Assembly: GCA_963971285.1 (NCBI GenBank)
Contig: OZ020244.1
Location: 14,694,001 to 14,758,000, forward strand
DNA: 64,000 nucleotides
Source of the DNA: Astropecten irregularis
Taxonomy: Eukaryota; Echinodermata; Asteroidea; Paxillosida; Astropectinidae
Direction: 5' to 3'
Under the pieces are notes generated by a model, which did not search any database, was not told where the DNA came from, and worked only from the letters and a program-made list of their open reading frames with translations. The translations under genes were made by a program, and so were the position numbers. Positions 1 through 13,400 of the stretch are shown here, piece after piece (within the stretch, counting starts at the first letter, position 1; every line of letters starts with the position of its first letter).

Positions 1-171
1 CACGAGAATTTGCTTAAGCGCAAGCGTATTTTACCACCGACTTTTGACGGCTGCTATGCTTAGCGCGTGAAATACGTGCGCGCGCAGTACAAAACGTCAA
101 ATCGTCTGCTTTTTGGGGAAATTTTGCACGTCGTCTGCGCCCGGTAATTTCACATCGAAGACTTTTCCATT

Positions 172-362
172 ATGACCTCCGAAATTGACGCAGTAGGTCC
201 CCAAAAGAGGAAATCCGTCCCGTTCAACACCAAAATGGACGCTGCACTTGCTTCGGCATACCGAGAGGAGAAGGCAACAATTGAAGGGGCATTCCGGGGG
301 ACGAAATTAACAAATAAACACAAGTTGGAAGCATGGGGTCGGATAAGAGATTGTGTTAACTC
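172..362 (+). CDS. Myb/SANT-like DNA-binding protein of Harbinger, first exon
   Basis: The 64-residue reading frame starts at 172 and runs into a good splice donor (GTGAGT at 363). It contains the pattern KMDAALASAYREEK followed by FRGTKLTNKHKLEAW, which resembles the start of Myb/SANT-like proteins encoded by Harbinger elements. These proteins bind the element ends and help bring the transposase to the nucleus (family knowledge). I did not find the following exon on the + strand; the DNA beyond is occupied by the tail of the transposase gene on - and by a later insertion. It is probably a truncated gene. The short length makes the family call moderate. Confidence 0.55.
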
Positions 363-729
363 GTGAGTTGGCCTAACGTTACACACTAAAATTCAGTCCA
401 TTGTTTTTGTTTATGCGTTTGACTATTGTGTTGTTTAATGTTACTAAAAAAAATGACAATTATTTGATAATTTGATTACACTTCTTCTCTGTGGTGTCTG
501 TTGCGGTGGATAGATGCAGCAATTTGGTCTCGAAGTGCTTTGCCAAGTGCTGCCATTTTCTCTGTGGTTGAAGCGTTGGTCACTTGCAGGATTATTTTCA
601 TTATTCTGTGGTTCCTCTGGCATGAGGTCTCCTGAATGAGAAATATTTTAAAATGTGTTTAACATCAATATTTAAATTCAATATCTTTGTATTTTACCCA
701 ACTACCAAAGTTTTCAATACACGTATGTA

Positions 730-2032
730 CACTGCAAAAAATATTGGTAATATTTTGACCAACATTTTGACCAACGTTAGGTCTAATATGAACACACTAA
801 ACTGTTGGTCAAAATAATTACCGATTAAGTTGGGTAAACATTTTAACCAACATATCGGTCTAATATGTTGGTCATTTTGTTGGGTGAATAGTTATTTAAC
901 TTTGTTGGTCACTTTATTTTAACCAATTGTTGGGTAAAGTTTCAGTTCTGTTGGGCATTATTGCTTAATATTAATTGACCAATTGTTGGGGACTTTTATC
1001 ATACAGTGTTGGTCAAAATGCATTATCATAACCCAATAAATGGTTAAAAATTAACTAAATGTTGGGGTTGTTTCTTCTATTTTTTGACCAACTAATGGTT
1101 AGTTTTTCTATTTTTATGGAGTTTTGTTTTCTGGTTTAGTTGATAGTACTATTTGCAAGTAACATCGTGATACTGGCATTAATCATTTAGAGCGTAGGAG
1201 TAGTGGTGGGTGCTGCAACGTTTCACCAAATTCAGCTCAGTATTGTTTTAAAACCATGAGGAACAAGAAATTAGAAGGCTCTCTGTTAGTCTATAGCACT
1301 ATTACTTTTCGGGATGCCGTAACGCTATGGGCATAACAGATGAATTTTTGATGAAATGTTACAGCATGTAGGGCCTAGGCCTATCTTAGTCTGCATAGAC
1401 ATAGGCTACTCCACAGCTCTAAATAATTCATATCAGTATCACGATGTAACTTGCAATTACTATCACAAATGTCACAACTAAACCAGAAAACAAAACTTCA
1501 CATAAACAGAAAAACTAACCTTCAAATTTGTCTGTGACCCTTGAGCAACCCTATTCTGTAAGCAGAGACGCTACGGTTACGACCTCGCCACCACCACCAC
1601 TCGCCATCTTGAAAATGACCCAATTTAATATTATACGCGTACGAGATGCAAAGCAAAATTATACATTCTACATCACGCGCGCGTGCGCGGGAACTTTGCC
1701 CAATGGTTGGTCAATTTTGTATCTTTGCCCAAATGTTGGCAATTATTTTACCAACAAGTGCGATAAATTCATAGTACGAAAAGATTGCCCAATTTATGTG
1801 GAATATGCAACCTTGATCTGACCAACAATTGGGATGAATTCAGATAACAACATATTTACCCAACATTTTGACCAACATTTGTTTCACTTGTATGAACAAG
1901 TTGAGTGGCAGTACAAAATAATGCCCAACAACAGGAAATATCACTTTTGTTGGGCAACTCTCGACCAACAATTGAGGAAATTACTTTGCCCAACAAAGTG
2001 TGGCGAAAGAATTGACCAACGTTTTTGCAGTG
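730..2032. mobile_element. Non-autonomous CACTA-like element with subterminal repeats, TA target duplication
   Basis: The ends are inverted copies, CACTGCAAAAA at 730 and TTTTTGCAGTG ending at 2032, and each side is flanked by TA (728-729 and 2033-2034). The outer 350 bases on each side hold many degenerate copies of words such as TGTTGGTCAAAAT and TGTTGGGTAAA in both orientations. This resembles the subterminal repeats to which the second protein binds in CACTA elements. There is no transposase gene. It sits in intron 5 of the Harbinger transposase, so it is younger than that element. Confidence 0.7.
1096..1520. repeat. Nested inverted-repeat element inside the 730-2032 element
   Basis: Arms of about 46 bases, beginning GGTTAGTTTTTCT and ending GGTTTAGTTG, face each other at 1096-1142 and 1476-1520. 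The core holds GTGCTGCAACGTTTCAC and GATGCCGTAACGCTATGGG, which recur in related form at 62030-62150. Both copies therefore look like members of one small dispersed family. No target duplication was clear. Confidence 0.5.
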
Positions 2033-3158
2033 TATGAGTACAAATCTTTCATTAGATAAACTGTAGTATGTCTAGATCAAAGAACCTTTGGATGTAAATT
2101 TCATGTTTGATATTTACCTTCATCGATACCAAAATTGTGAAGCAGGCAGCATGCCAAGATTTCTCTGGCAGCTTTGCCCATGCTCCGGACCCTTGTGCCT
2201 GTTTTCATTACGGCAAATCTCCTCTTTGCTATGCCGAAGCTCTGTTCTATCAGTGTCCTGCAATATAAGAAAATGTACATATTCTCTTAGTTTTATGTAA
2301 ATTAGGCCAACATTTGGTGGCTGTGGTAAAGTCCTGTGATTTTTGTATCATACTTCTCACAAGGCGCTCTTGATTGATCCTTTCTTTCACATAACCATTA
2401 AAGGTTCACTTTGCAAGGGATCACAGGGTTCACATACTTTTCTTATAAAGAGCACCTCTGAGGGCAATACTTTGACACTTTTGGAAAGTATATAGGCCTA
2501 GTGCATTCATACCGTGTAACAGCATGCACTGTGTTGTAATCTGCTTGCACTTCATCATCAGGATTCAGATATGGGGTCATCATAAAGATTCTCTGATAGT
2601 ATGCCGTGTCACCAAGGATGAAGCAGTCTGGCAACCTGTCTGCAGTTGTGTAAATAGTGAAATTTCAAGACATGAATTACCTTGTTGTATGAGAGGTTCA
2701 TGAACCAGTGTTACAAATACAAACTAATTGGGTAACACACAAGGGCTGCCATCAAAGCATTGTCCAGTAGAATTAGGATTGCAGTGAATTTGAGTATGTT
2801 TTAATCTGCTGACTTTAGTCAATAGATCTATTTCAAAGGAGGCACAAAGGAGAAATTGAAAGAAGTTTGTAAAATTTACTTCTTTCCATAGCTCTTCCTA
2901 GAGAGCTTTCCCTCCATATCCGGCTGTCATGTGCTGATCCTGGGAATTTGATGACGACATCCAGGAATCTCTTTCTGTAGTCACATACCATCTGTCAATG
3001 GAAGATGAAAAATTAGCAATACATCACTTAGACTCTTTTTTTCCCCAAAACCTTTTCAGAAATGTCATTCTCTTTGCATTTGTGAGAAGTATGAACCAGA
3101 CAATATTCAGTTGGTTTATTTATAATACATGTAGTATACAAAGTGCAATATACAAATT

Positions 3159-3321
3159 AGGCTTGTCCTTCACCGCCCTCCATACTCTGTGCTTGTTGAG
3201 TGTACATGAAAAAACAAAACAAGAGCTTGCTTAGGTGGGATTCAAACCCATGCACCTCACGTGCACTCAACAAGCATTTAGTATATATGCAGTGCTTATC
3301 TAGGTTGGTGGAGGGCAAGCA
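3159..3321. repeat. Inverted-repeat element of the AGGCTTGCCCTTCACC family
   Basis: The ends AGGCTTGTCCTTCACCG and, inverted, GCTTGCCCTCCACC match the perfect hairpin at 54169-54280. The interior contains a second inverted pair around CTTGTTGAGTG. Its GGGATTCAAACCC stretch looks like a tRNA B box, but the surrounding sequence is not tRNA-like. It lies in intron 2 of the Harbinger transposase. Confidence 0.55.
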
Positions 3322-3978
3322 TAATTATTTTTATCTCCCCAGCAAAAAATTACTAATATTCATAGAACATGCACTTGTCATATTGCGTAAACCATTGAAA
3401 ATGTCAAGACACAGCTGTCTGACTTTTGAAAATGTACTTTAAATTGCCAGCATGTTTGTAAGACTGTAAGTAAGCAGTTGCTTTTTTGTCCAGATATGGA
3501 TGTACATGTAGTTGTTTCAACTTGTGTTTCTTGCCCTGTGCATTTTTAATAAAAATGTGAATTTACTGGTTTAATCGTTAACATTATATTATTGTACCTG
3601 GCAGTTGAGGGATGGATATCCCTTTCTGTTGATGTAATTGTTTCTTGTCTCAGCTGGGGCTCTACTCGAACATGTGTTCCATCTACAATGCCTATGACAT
3701 TGGGGAACCCTGTAATGGTTGACGTGGGATGATATAAGCCAGATTGAAAAATAAAACACTAAATTGTAGCTATTCATTACATAATATATTTTAATAATAT
3801 GAAAGATAATTCTATTAATTTATGAAAATTATATTCATTATATTATTCCTACTGTTTGGTATATAATAAAACCGAATATTTCCATTTACATTCGGTAATA
3901 CTTTGCTGTTTATTGTGTCTTATTTTCAGGTTATTTGCATCCGGGAATGTACAAAGATAATTATGGTCTTGGTCGTTA

Positions 3979-4359
3979 GGGCGCCCCTTTTTATAACTTT
4001 GGTTCTCATTTCTTGTTCACCTTGAGGGAGGGTCGGTCGGTCGAAGAAAAAGAAACGTTTGGTGGAAAAAATACCTGGCTGAATACACAAAAACCTAAAG
4101 AAAATGATGTTCATTGTATTCACTGTAATCGCGTTTGAATATTTTTGTATTATTTCACAGTGATAAAAAGTAAAAAAATTGGTGGTCTATTCCCAGAATT
4201 TTTGGAGACAAATTTTGTCTACAGAAATTCTGGGAATTCTTTTTTTTTTTATTATGCCTTTCTGACAGGGTCGGCGGCAAAAAGTTTGTTTTTCTTCGGT
4301 CCTAGCCCAAAATATGGGTCGGTCGGAAATGAGAACCACAGAATTAAAAGGGGGCGCCC
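3979..4359. mobile_element. Harbinger-type MITE with TTA target duplication
   Basis: Inverted ends GGGCGCCCCTTTTTATAAC and GGGCGCCCCCTTTTAATTC (read inward from each side) continue into GGTTCTCATTTC on both sides. TTA flanks both ends (3976-3978 and 4360-4362). A three-base TWA duplication fits Harbinger targets. There is no coding capacity. It lies in intron 1 of the Harbinger transposase. Confidence 0.7.
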
Positions 4360-6594
4360 TTATGAGAGTTTGTTTTGGTGCCAAAATGATACATTGTATT
4401 ACATTAAAAATGGGTCAATCATTCATAGGGCCTACATTGTATTATATTATAATACATAGTGCGCGTGTGCGCCAATGACCACTCTATATTCACTGCAATT
4501 AATTCACTCGGTGATGTAGTTGTGTGTTGGACTAGTCTGTTTTGATTCTGTATGCATTGACAGGCGTTTGATCGTATGAAATAACCAGATAACTGGATTT
4601 GATAAATGGACCTTGTGACATAAACATAGGAATTATCTTCAAGTGGGACTAGGCCTACGTATACGTAGTCAGTTTAAGTAACGGTAAGTCCGGGCGAGTA
4701 CGTTACTGGCCCAAGCCTAGGCTATGTTTCGCATGATGACGTGTGTCGGTGTGATGTTTAATACATGTCACTGATGTAGGTGGCATTATACTACGTTCTA
4801 CTGAGGCTCTATCGTGTTAATACGACATGTAACACTACTAATACTAGTACTTTAGTACTGGGCCTATTAAGGGAAAATTAATTACCGGCCACTCTGAAGA
4901 AGCCTCGTTTTAGCCTTACGAGGGCTTGTTCATCTTGGGGATCAGGGAATTTTATGTACTGCCGCTGGTCTCCCAGAACTCCGATGATTGCATAAACCAC
5001 CCTGGAAATTGCTCTCCATGCAGTGGGTGGGCTCACCCTTGGAACTGTGTCCCCCACCACAACTGCGAAGGTACCCGATGAAAGATATCTTAACGCCAGG
5101 CACACTTGCAGCAGTGGTGGGAGAGCGTGGTTGCGCTCGGTAGTGTGCTGCAGATGTACTGACAGTATTCCTGCCAGAAACACAATTGTCGGTGGCCGAA
5201 ACCTATACCTTTGCCAAACTTGGGCTTCACTGTACATTTCGAGCGGATTTTCTCTGTCCCGAAAGACCCTCCGCTGACGTTCGACCGGATAATTTCGGCG
5301 ACGCCGTCTGAATCGACGCACAACCATTTTTTATCTGTGTTTGCGTGACGATTTTTAAAAATGGCGGCTCTTCCTTAGCACAAAAACGGCCGGTTAGCAT
5401 ACCATTTGGCATGCTAAGCGCTTCAAGCAGAAAACGCGTGCTTACAGTGTTTATGAAATGAGAAATCACCAAACAAGCGCTTGCTTAAGCAGAAAACGTG
5501 TGCTTAACAGTTTTATGAAATTGGCCCCTGGTTGGCAAGACAGTTGGAGCTCCATTAGGCACGTACGTACCACATGCAACGCAGAGGGCATGTAGCTTGC
5601 CAACCAGTGATGCATTTGCGCGTGCGTGCATCTAATTAACATATTTCATGGGAAAGGTCCATTACCTACGGTTAAAATGGTTCACGATTCTTAAAGGTAT
5701 TTTCATACTTTGGTTTTTGTCAAAGAAATACAGATTCCGAATGGGCAAAATTATCAAGGGGGATACAGTACACACAGAGAAAAAATTACCCAGGTTGGGT
5801 AAAATCTTACATATCTGAGATGTACCATACGTACTCGCCAGCGATTAAGTAAAATTTTACCTAACACGTGTTAAGTAAAATTTTACTTGTTAGTTTTGTA
5901 AATCATAACTTCATTGTTGTGTTATAAAATTTACCGAATAATTAAGTAAACGAAAGTTGTGTAAATTAAACATAATTATGAAGTAAAATCTTACCTAGCC
6001 CAAGATAAAATATTACCTTTGTTTTAAGTACTTATATATTTTTTTACTTATTTACTGTGTTAAAATTCTACATAAATGTTACGTAAAATGATATCACACA
6101 CATAAAAACACGTTCAGAAGCGTATTTAACATTGATATTGATTTGTTTTATTCAATCATCTTCATACCCTCATAAATGATTACAATATTAAAAGTACTTA
6201 ATTGTGGCATCCATAAATGGGTCTTTGTAATGTCCATAATTTACATGCACTACCATAATTTAACTTCATTAAAGAAACTTATGCTTCAATATCATTTGTT
6301 CCTTTGAAAGTATCACTTCTACCAGCATTTTTGCTGATCTGCAATGGCTTGTCCCTTTTTCATATAAAATCATACAATTATAACAGTAGGTGTTTACTAT
6401 AAATCACGTCAAATTTTCTGTTTAAAACACAATTTGAAATAAATAATACAAAAACTTCAAAGCTTTATAAAACAACAGCAATCACAACTTTTTTTATATA
6501 ATAATACAATCATGAGATGTTTTCATTCGTATATAAAAATATAAAATATAAGGCCTAAATCTTTTTATCCGATAAAAATAACAACTGTTGCCAC

Positions 6595-7480
6595 AGAGCC
6601 CCAATTTTTATAGTTGACATTCAGTCCACGCTTATTGTTTGAGAGACAACTTGCAAAACAAACCCCTCTTTTTATTTGGGGGGGGGGGTTCCAGTTATAG
6701 GAGACACCATAATTGGTTTATATGAATCTAGCTTTTATAAAAAAAAAAACATAGAAAATAAAACCTTTGGAGTTTTGACACAGAGAACAAGTTCAAAATT
6801 GACCTTTAGCCCACCCTTATTGTTTCAGTCACAATTACAATAAAACATATGAACCATAATAATAACAACGGCTATGAACACATTATATACAGTGTCTTAA
6901 ACAGTGTTCTCCTGGGTTGCTGGGCAATGGATCCAGTAACAAAGGCAATCACAACACTACTGGCAAGAGCAGAATGCACGGAAATCCCTTATTTTGTTGC
7001 ATTTGAGTTTGCATTTGTGTATCTCAAACACAACTGCATGCTGCCATGAATTCCCTACCACACCCCTATGCACCCCAGAAAATCCTCATTTGGGGGGATT
7101 GCAGTTACTAGGAGACACCCTAATTGTGTTAGATAAATCTTTTTATCCCAAATCATTAAAAAATACAAACTTTGACACAGATCCGAATTTTGACCTCCAG
7201 CCCACTCTAATAGTTTCAGTGAACATTTTCCCCTAAGACCCCACTTTTTCGTGGGGGGGGGGGGGCTGCAGTTACTGGAAAGAAACACTTTAATCATGTC
7301 CTCATAAAGTTTTTCACTTTCATTTGTTCCTCTTAGTTTGTTTGTCTTTCAGAAATTTTAAACAATATTTCAATACAACATATGAACCATACTAAAAACA
7401 AGTTATTAACACAACATATTTACACAGTGTTCTCCTGGGTTGCTGGGCAATGGATCCGATAACAAAGGCAATCACAACAC
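6595..7480. repeat. Tandem duplication of the 3' end of the element A SAM gene
   Basis: About 200 bases at 6850-7060 repeat the sequence at 7384-7584, which holds the last codons and 3' flank of the SAM gene. Shared words include TGCTGGGCAATGGATCC and TGCACGGAAATCCC. Around them, G-runs followed by CAGTTA..GGAGACACC (near 6690, 7095 and 7255) and the CCCA..TTATTGTTTCAGT stretch recur, so the region grew by several rounds of duplication. The outer copies have no complete exon. Confidence 0.65.
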
Positions 7481-10400
7481 TACTGGGAAGAGCAGAATGC
7501 ACGGAAATCCCTTATTTTGTTGCATTTGAGTTTGCCCTTATGTACCTCAAAGACAACTGCCGCCATGAATTCCCATACCCCTACACACTTATCTTGATAC
7601 TCGAGGTCCAATATGAAGTAGGTCTTAAAACACACATCTAATGCCTTCAGTAGAGATGACTGTGGGAGGGCCTTGCGTTCGACAATGACAAACAGCTGCT
7701 GTGGATTGAGTAAGGTGCCTCCCAAGATGAGAATGTATGGCTGTGACTTGGATGCTTGATCAATATCAGATAGGTAGTGATCCAAGCCGGTACTCTCCTG
7801 AAGGAAATAAATAATATCATTATTAGCTGTGTGTATGTGTGACCGAAACAAAGAGCGTCTTCTTGTCAGTCTTCCTAAATGTATGCTCAATATATGTAGC
7901 TCCTCTGCATAGTACAAAATAGTTGCCATGCTCAGTTCATGATTTTAAATTTGTAGCCATGCACAAAGAATACTGACAACAATAATGATTATTTACATTG
8001 TTGCTTTACAAAACTTAACAATGGAAATATACTTATTGCTGGGGAGCTTCATAAATATGAGTTCCTTACTTTTTGTGTTACAAAATTAGGTACAAAGACA
8101 AAAACTTACACACTGAAAGTCTACAAATGCTGAAGATGATTCACTGCTGGAGATTTTTCCACCTTTCACCTTCCTCCGACCAGTGAACAGAAGTGGCAAT
8201 GCGAAAACTGCCAGATTTTTTCTTTGTTCTGAAAAAAACATTAACCACAAGTGCAGCATATATAAAATGGTTGTTTTGTTTATAAGCATTACACTCTTAG
8301 TTACCTTAGCTTTATAAGAAACAAGGAAGATTTCACAATTTGTATAAAAAATTGCAGCTAGTAGAATTTTTTTAGCAGTTTGTGTAAAATTAGACAAGGA
8401 CCTTATTTTGCAACTTTCATTCAGGTTATACCACCCACCCTTCCCACCCCCCCCCCCTCCAAAAAAAGTAAAAGTACACATTTATGATAATGCAGCAACT
8501 CCAAAGTTAACAATATGTGTGATTGGTTACAGTTTTGGACTTTGGTATACGTGCCCCAAACATATCGCAAAGTAGCAGCAAAATTTCCCCTAGCCTCAAT
8601 CCTTTCTTAAAAACACAAGACCTTAGTACCTGCAGTTAACTTATCCAAGTTAGCGTGATCAGCAAGGTCCTCTGGATCAGGTATGAGCTGGGTCTCCCAA
8701 GATGGAATAACTATCTTTACGTAGCTGATGAGCTTCTCTGCAAGATTTGGCCATTTGGTGTACAGGTTCCCTTCAATGTCAGGATACAATACTTTGAAGT
8801 CTTGTTCAATCTGTGTACAAACATAATGACAAATATTATTATATTTCTACTTATTACAAAGTGAGACAGAATCCCAAAGCACAAGAAGAACCTTTGCACA
8901 AGTACAAATGAATCAAGCTTTGATTGAAAGCTAATGATTCATCATGTTGTACTCACCATTCCTGGGTCAAGTATGTGTGGAAATTCCTGAAGTATGCTAT
9001 TTACACTGCGATCTTGTCCTTCAGCCTTTATCCATTGCTGACGGTAGAGTGCTGTCTCCTCCATATACCTTGACACCTTGTCCGAGTCATCTCCAAGGAT
9101 ATTTGACTTTAGCCATTCAATCTTCTGAGTTGGTTCTTCAAGTTCTGCTTAAAAAACAACAAAGATGAAAATAGACTGTGCTTTATGATTATGAATGTTA
9201 AGATGTAATTTTCTCCTAAGAATTAAAATAAAACAATATTTCTTTAGTGCTTGAACCCTGTTTAGACTAAAGGATGATGACAAGTGTATGTTTCTACATT
9301 TGTTCAATCGCTCTGTATTTCTGTATTTGTTCAATCGCTCTGGAACAATATGGCCAATGACAACATTTAAACTGCCAATAGACAATTTATAGGATACAGG
9401 GATTATAATATTGTAGTTATTTACCAGGCTTTGACACAGTCTGTTCCGGTGATTCAATCTCACACAAGCGTCGTTTTTTGGTCTGCTTCACACTGGGCAC
9501 GGAAGTGTTGCTAATTCGTCGAAGATAGCTTAAGCGATCTTCAAGAGCACCAGTTGCAGGAACTCGCGCTGCCCCTCTACAGTAGAAGCTCTCCTGATAA
9601 TGATCAATTACAACAAGTACAATAAGTATCTTATTAATTGCTTTCAAGGAAATGTGATTTTTGTTGGTACCATGTACATGTACCATACCGTACTGTACAT
9701 CCTCACTGCATCAATGATGGTTTTGTTTTGTAACCTGCATGAAGGGAAAAAGTCTGTTTACTGCAGAAACCAACAACTCTTTAGCACTATTAAGTACTGA
9801 AGGAGGGGTGATGGCAAGATTGTACATGTGTCCTTGAACATTACAAAAAGAATACTAAAATAGAAAAGCTTAAAGATTTCAAAAACAGTTTCTTCTTTAT
9901 ATCTACTGTGTTTACACAACACAAAATTAAATAATCAATACTTACATGGCCAGTAATTCCTTGAGGATCCTTCAGGAATGGAAAGGCCTCTATAATACCC
10001 CTTGCCATTTCTGCTTTCACAAAGGAAGCTGGTCTGTAAATAGTTGAATGAACATAAAAACTGTGGCATCGTAATCATAAAAATTAATGTTTAACATGCT
10101 TCAATTCGAATTATTGGACAATATTCCCCTATTGTGAAACAAAACTACAAGTTTTGTATTAAGGTTAGCACCAAAAATATTGCCTTTTACTTATATTGAA
10201 GAAATTGAAGAAATTATATAAGAAATTGAAATTGATAATTAAAAAGGAAACTCAATCAGTAACATAAGATCATTTACCATGGAATTGTGGCTAGGCACCT
10301 TCCCAAATAATCTATACTTTAAGTTTAAGTTTACATTTTAAATTTGCTGAATATGCAACCTGCATTATGTTAAATAATACAGGCATGCAGCAATGAACCA

Positions 10401-13400
10401 CTTGAATAGTTCAATTTTGTGAGTTTGGTGGTATTGAGTGGTTAGAATGATTAATGTTCCAGCATTTTTTTTGTTGAAAACTCATGGTAATAGACCGATT
10501 GTGCGACCAATGTGAAAATGCCATCACGTGACTTATAGTGAGTATTTTTTCAACTCATTAGGCACAGAGCAGCGATGGAAACGTGCCAAGAAGACTACTG
10601 AATTGTCTATAGTCTTCTTTGCTCGTTTCCTCTGCTGTTCTGCACCAAATGAGATGAAAAAATACCCACTATATGTCACATGATGGCATGTAAACATTGG
10701 TCGCACAATCGGAATATTGTTTGAACTAACCTGTATCCATAACACTTTACCAGATGAGCACACAATATATGTACCATTTGCTTTTTGTCTGGCTTTGACA
10801 ACACCTTCAACTGCTCGATGCGTCTCACGACTCTGGCACCAGATGGGTTCCCCTGAAGGATTTTCTGTACATCCTAAAAAAAACACCAAAAAATACAATT
10901 TCTAATTATTCAGTATTGCACCTGTAGATTAATATGAAGGGTTTCCAGGTGATCTGAGAGATTACATTTACTATGATTTCCAAAAAAAAAAAATTGCCAA
11001 AACACACACAAAAAAACATGTTTTTCTAGCTAGGCTCTTTTAACACATAACCACCAAAAGAAGGCCTAGTGATCCAGAAATCAATGCAGTCTTGATTACA
11101 CAGGAAAAGTGAAAATATTCGGCTGGTTTTGTTTTGGTGGGGTGAATTGTAGCATTGACAGCAAGCTTTCCCTGATGAACGAAAATGCACATGGACAAAT
11201 GTAATCTTCATTATTAACATAAATTCAATCAACAACCAATCAAAGACTTACAAAAATGATTTCTCCTTTGGGCTGGGTGACAGAATCATCTGGCAGCAAA
11301 GAGTTACTTGTCTCAACAAAGTTGGCAGTTGAAGAACAAGAAGGCTTCTGAGATGGTGATGGTAGTTCCATGCTAGATGTTGATGCAAGACTTGTACAAG
11401 GGCTGGGGGTTTCCGGAACAAGGACGGTAGTGGAACTGTCGCTCAGAAAACTTAACTCACTCATCATGGATAAGGAGTCCTGCTTGTCAAGAAATCCCTT
11501 GTCTGAGACACATCCACTCTCAAAAGTAACTGGAAAACTGCATGAGCTTGCTGCCAATGACATTCCGAACTATATGCAGAAAATAAAAGTAAAAGACAAA
11601 GTGAATAGTTAGATTAATTAATTTCTTTTTGCCATTTACATGTAGTTAGAGCATATCTATATAAGCTTAAATACTGGTGCAAAACTTATTGCACAGCCAG
11701 ACCATAGCCACCAATGTACAGTGTATGTAAAATACAAAATTGATTAAAACATTTTTGAGAGTGTTGATGATTATGCAAGACACTATGCCAAAAAATTGCA
11801 TGTGAACAGAAAGATAAGAAGAACAAATACAGTATTTTCATATGTACCTAAAGTACTGTTCCACTGTTTCCACCAATCAGCTTAATCATCAGGCAAGTTT
11901 GAATCTAGTGATAACAAACCACACTGAATTGTGGGCGTCATAGCATTTAACAGCTTGGAGTGGCTTGTGGTCGAGCAGATCTTCTGGGGCCTTTACTTGG
12001 AAGGGATGGTCGGACTCTTTAACAGCATAAGCACTATAGTGCTGGTCAAAGTACAAAGTGACCCAAGGTTTCACAATGAGCTTGACAGAGGCATCTTTGA
12101 TCACAACATGTTCAATGTTTGCAAACTCTGGCTCTTCTTCCCACTTTGTGAGTACCATTTCGTTTGCTCGGAAGGTGTATCCACTGACACTGACAGTTGT
12201 TGCTACAGTTATGTCTTGCTCTTGTGCCATATTCAATGCAGTACATATCTGTTGACTGTTGCAAAGTGAGGAAACCTTTACTATAGCTTGGTGTCCTATT
12301 TCAGTTGTCCTACTGTCTATGTGTTGTTTCATTAGGAATTGAAATCCTTGCACCTGCTGGTGTCTGACCGATAGTGTTTTAGCAATGTTAATGAAATTGT
12401 TTGATACTTTAGCCCATTTCTTTAGCTGTTTATGTTTTGCTTCTAGTCTCATTACTGAATACTGACTTAGAGGACCCAACAATCTGATGGCACGGGGGTA
12501 GTGCAAACAGTTGTGGTGTTTTGGAGTCAGGTGTCTTTCAGGGAACAGTTCCAAGAAAAGTGCATGATGCTCTTCAATTTTTGATTTTAAGTAGACTGTT
12601 GCCAATTTGCTGATCCTAGGAGCACTGACCAACTTGAAAATTTCCAATATTAGTAGGAGTAATTCCCAGTGCTTTGAATCTTCATCTACTTTGTCTCCTA
12701 TCAGGAGGGGAAAATACAGCATTAAGCACTTCATTTGAGCAGCTTTTTGCCCACTAGCTCCAGCTGGATTGGAGATCTGGTATGTTGTTAAATTGCTTGG
12801 CCGGTTCTTCTTGTCAGAAAATCCATAATTGAAGGACTGTATTCTGCTATTTATGGAAGACAGAGTGATCTGTTCATCCTCAATTAGATGTCCAAGGACT
12901 AGTTTCATTTCAAGTGGTAGTATTCCTTCTAAGAAATCATGCATGATATCAAATACCACATTGTCACATACATGGTAGTATGGCAGGGAATTCAAAATGC
13001 TGTTAGACCGTATGCCTGTTGCAGAATAATTGTTTGTATCTAAATCCATTACAAAGTTGCCATGATTTCGCAGTAGTGCTTCATTTTCTTCACCATTTAC
13101 TCGAGCTTGGTCACGGTGCATCTTACATGTACGGCAAAAGTAGTTACTAACAAAACTTATGGCATACCCAAGCATCAAATTCAGAGCCAAATTATCCCCT
13201 GTAAGTTGGAATAATCTTGGTTTCACAGTGCCAACATATTCACCAGGTACATTAATCTGTACTCCAGTTCTTTCCAGTTCCTTGAACTCATGAACAATTG
13301 GAGAAAGGACACTGTCAATTCCATACTTGGCAACATACTGACTTTGAGCTAAAGCAACCAGCAAAATGTTTTGAAGGCTTGCTTGATATTTCAAAGGCAA

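Larger units (their letters stand above)
476..5327 (-). pseudogene. Harbinger transposase (HARBI1-like), six exons, two frameshifts
   Basis: Exons read from splice sites on - are 5327-4886, 3709-3598, 2991-2880, 2639-2513, 2257-2118 and 631-476. Exon 1 gives the arginine-rich N-terminus and helix-turn-helix part. Exon 2 gives VIGIVDGTHV with the first catalytic Asp, then INRKGYPSLN. Exon 3 gives FPGSAHDSRIW with the second Asp. Exon 4 gives CFILGDTAYY, and exon 5 gives IEQSFGIAKRRF with the catalytic Glu. Intron phases agree throughout (1,0,1,2,1). One base is missing in exon 2 after the VDGTHVRVE stretch, and a second single-base shift lies near 570 in exon 6, before the TAA at 476-478. Introns 1, 2 and 5 carry later insertions. 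The gene is dead as written, though most of its structure survives. Confidence 0.85.
1..5530. mobile_element. Harbinger DNA transposon, left tip outside the window
   Basis: The right end (about 5390-5530) reads inward as GGGGCCAATTTCATAAAAC and contains TGCTTAAGCAAGCGC. The first 30 bases of the window carry the related inverted word TGCTTAAGCGCAAGCG, so the left inverted repeat starts just before base 1. Inside are the two genes normal for the family: a Myb/SANT-like DNA-binding protein (172 onward, +) and a DDE transposase (5327-476, -). Both are damaged, and three other elements sit in the transposase introns, so this copy is old. The exact outer end and target duplication cannot be read because the left tip is missing. 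Confidence 0.75.

Noticed and set aside
4145-4459. A 104-codon + frame over the MITE at 3979-4359
   Set aside because: It consists of inverted-repeat and T-run sequence, with no protein motif.
8086-8481. A 131-codon - frame with a Gly-rich start
   Set aside because: Only 8228-8110 is a real exon of the SAM gene; the Gly run comes from a C-rich stretch in the intron.
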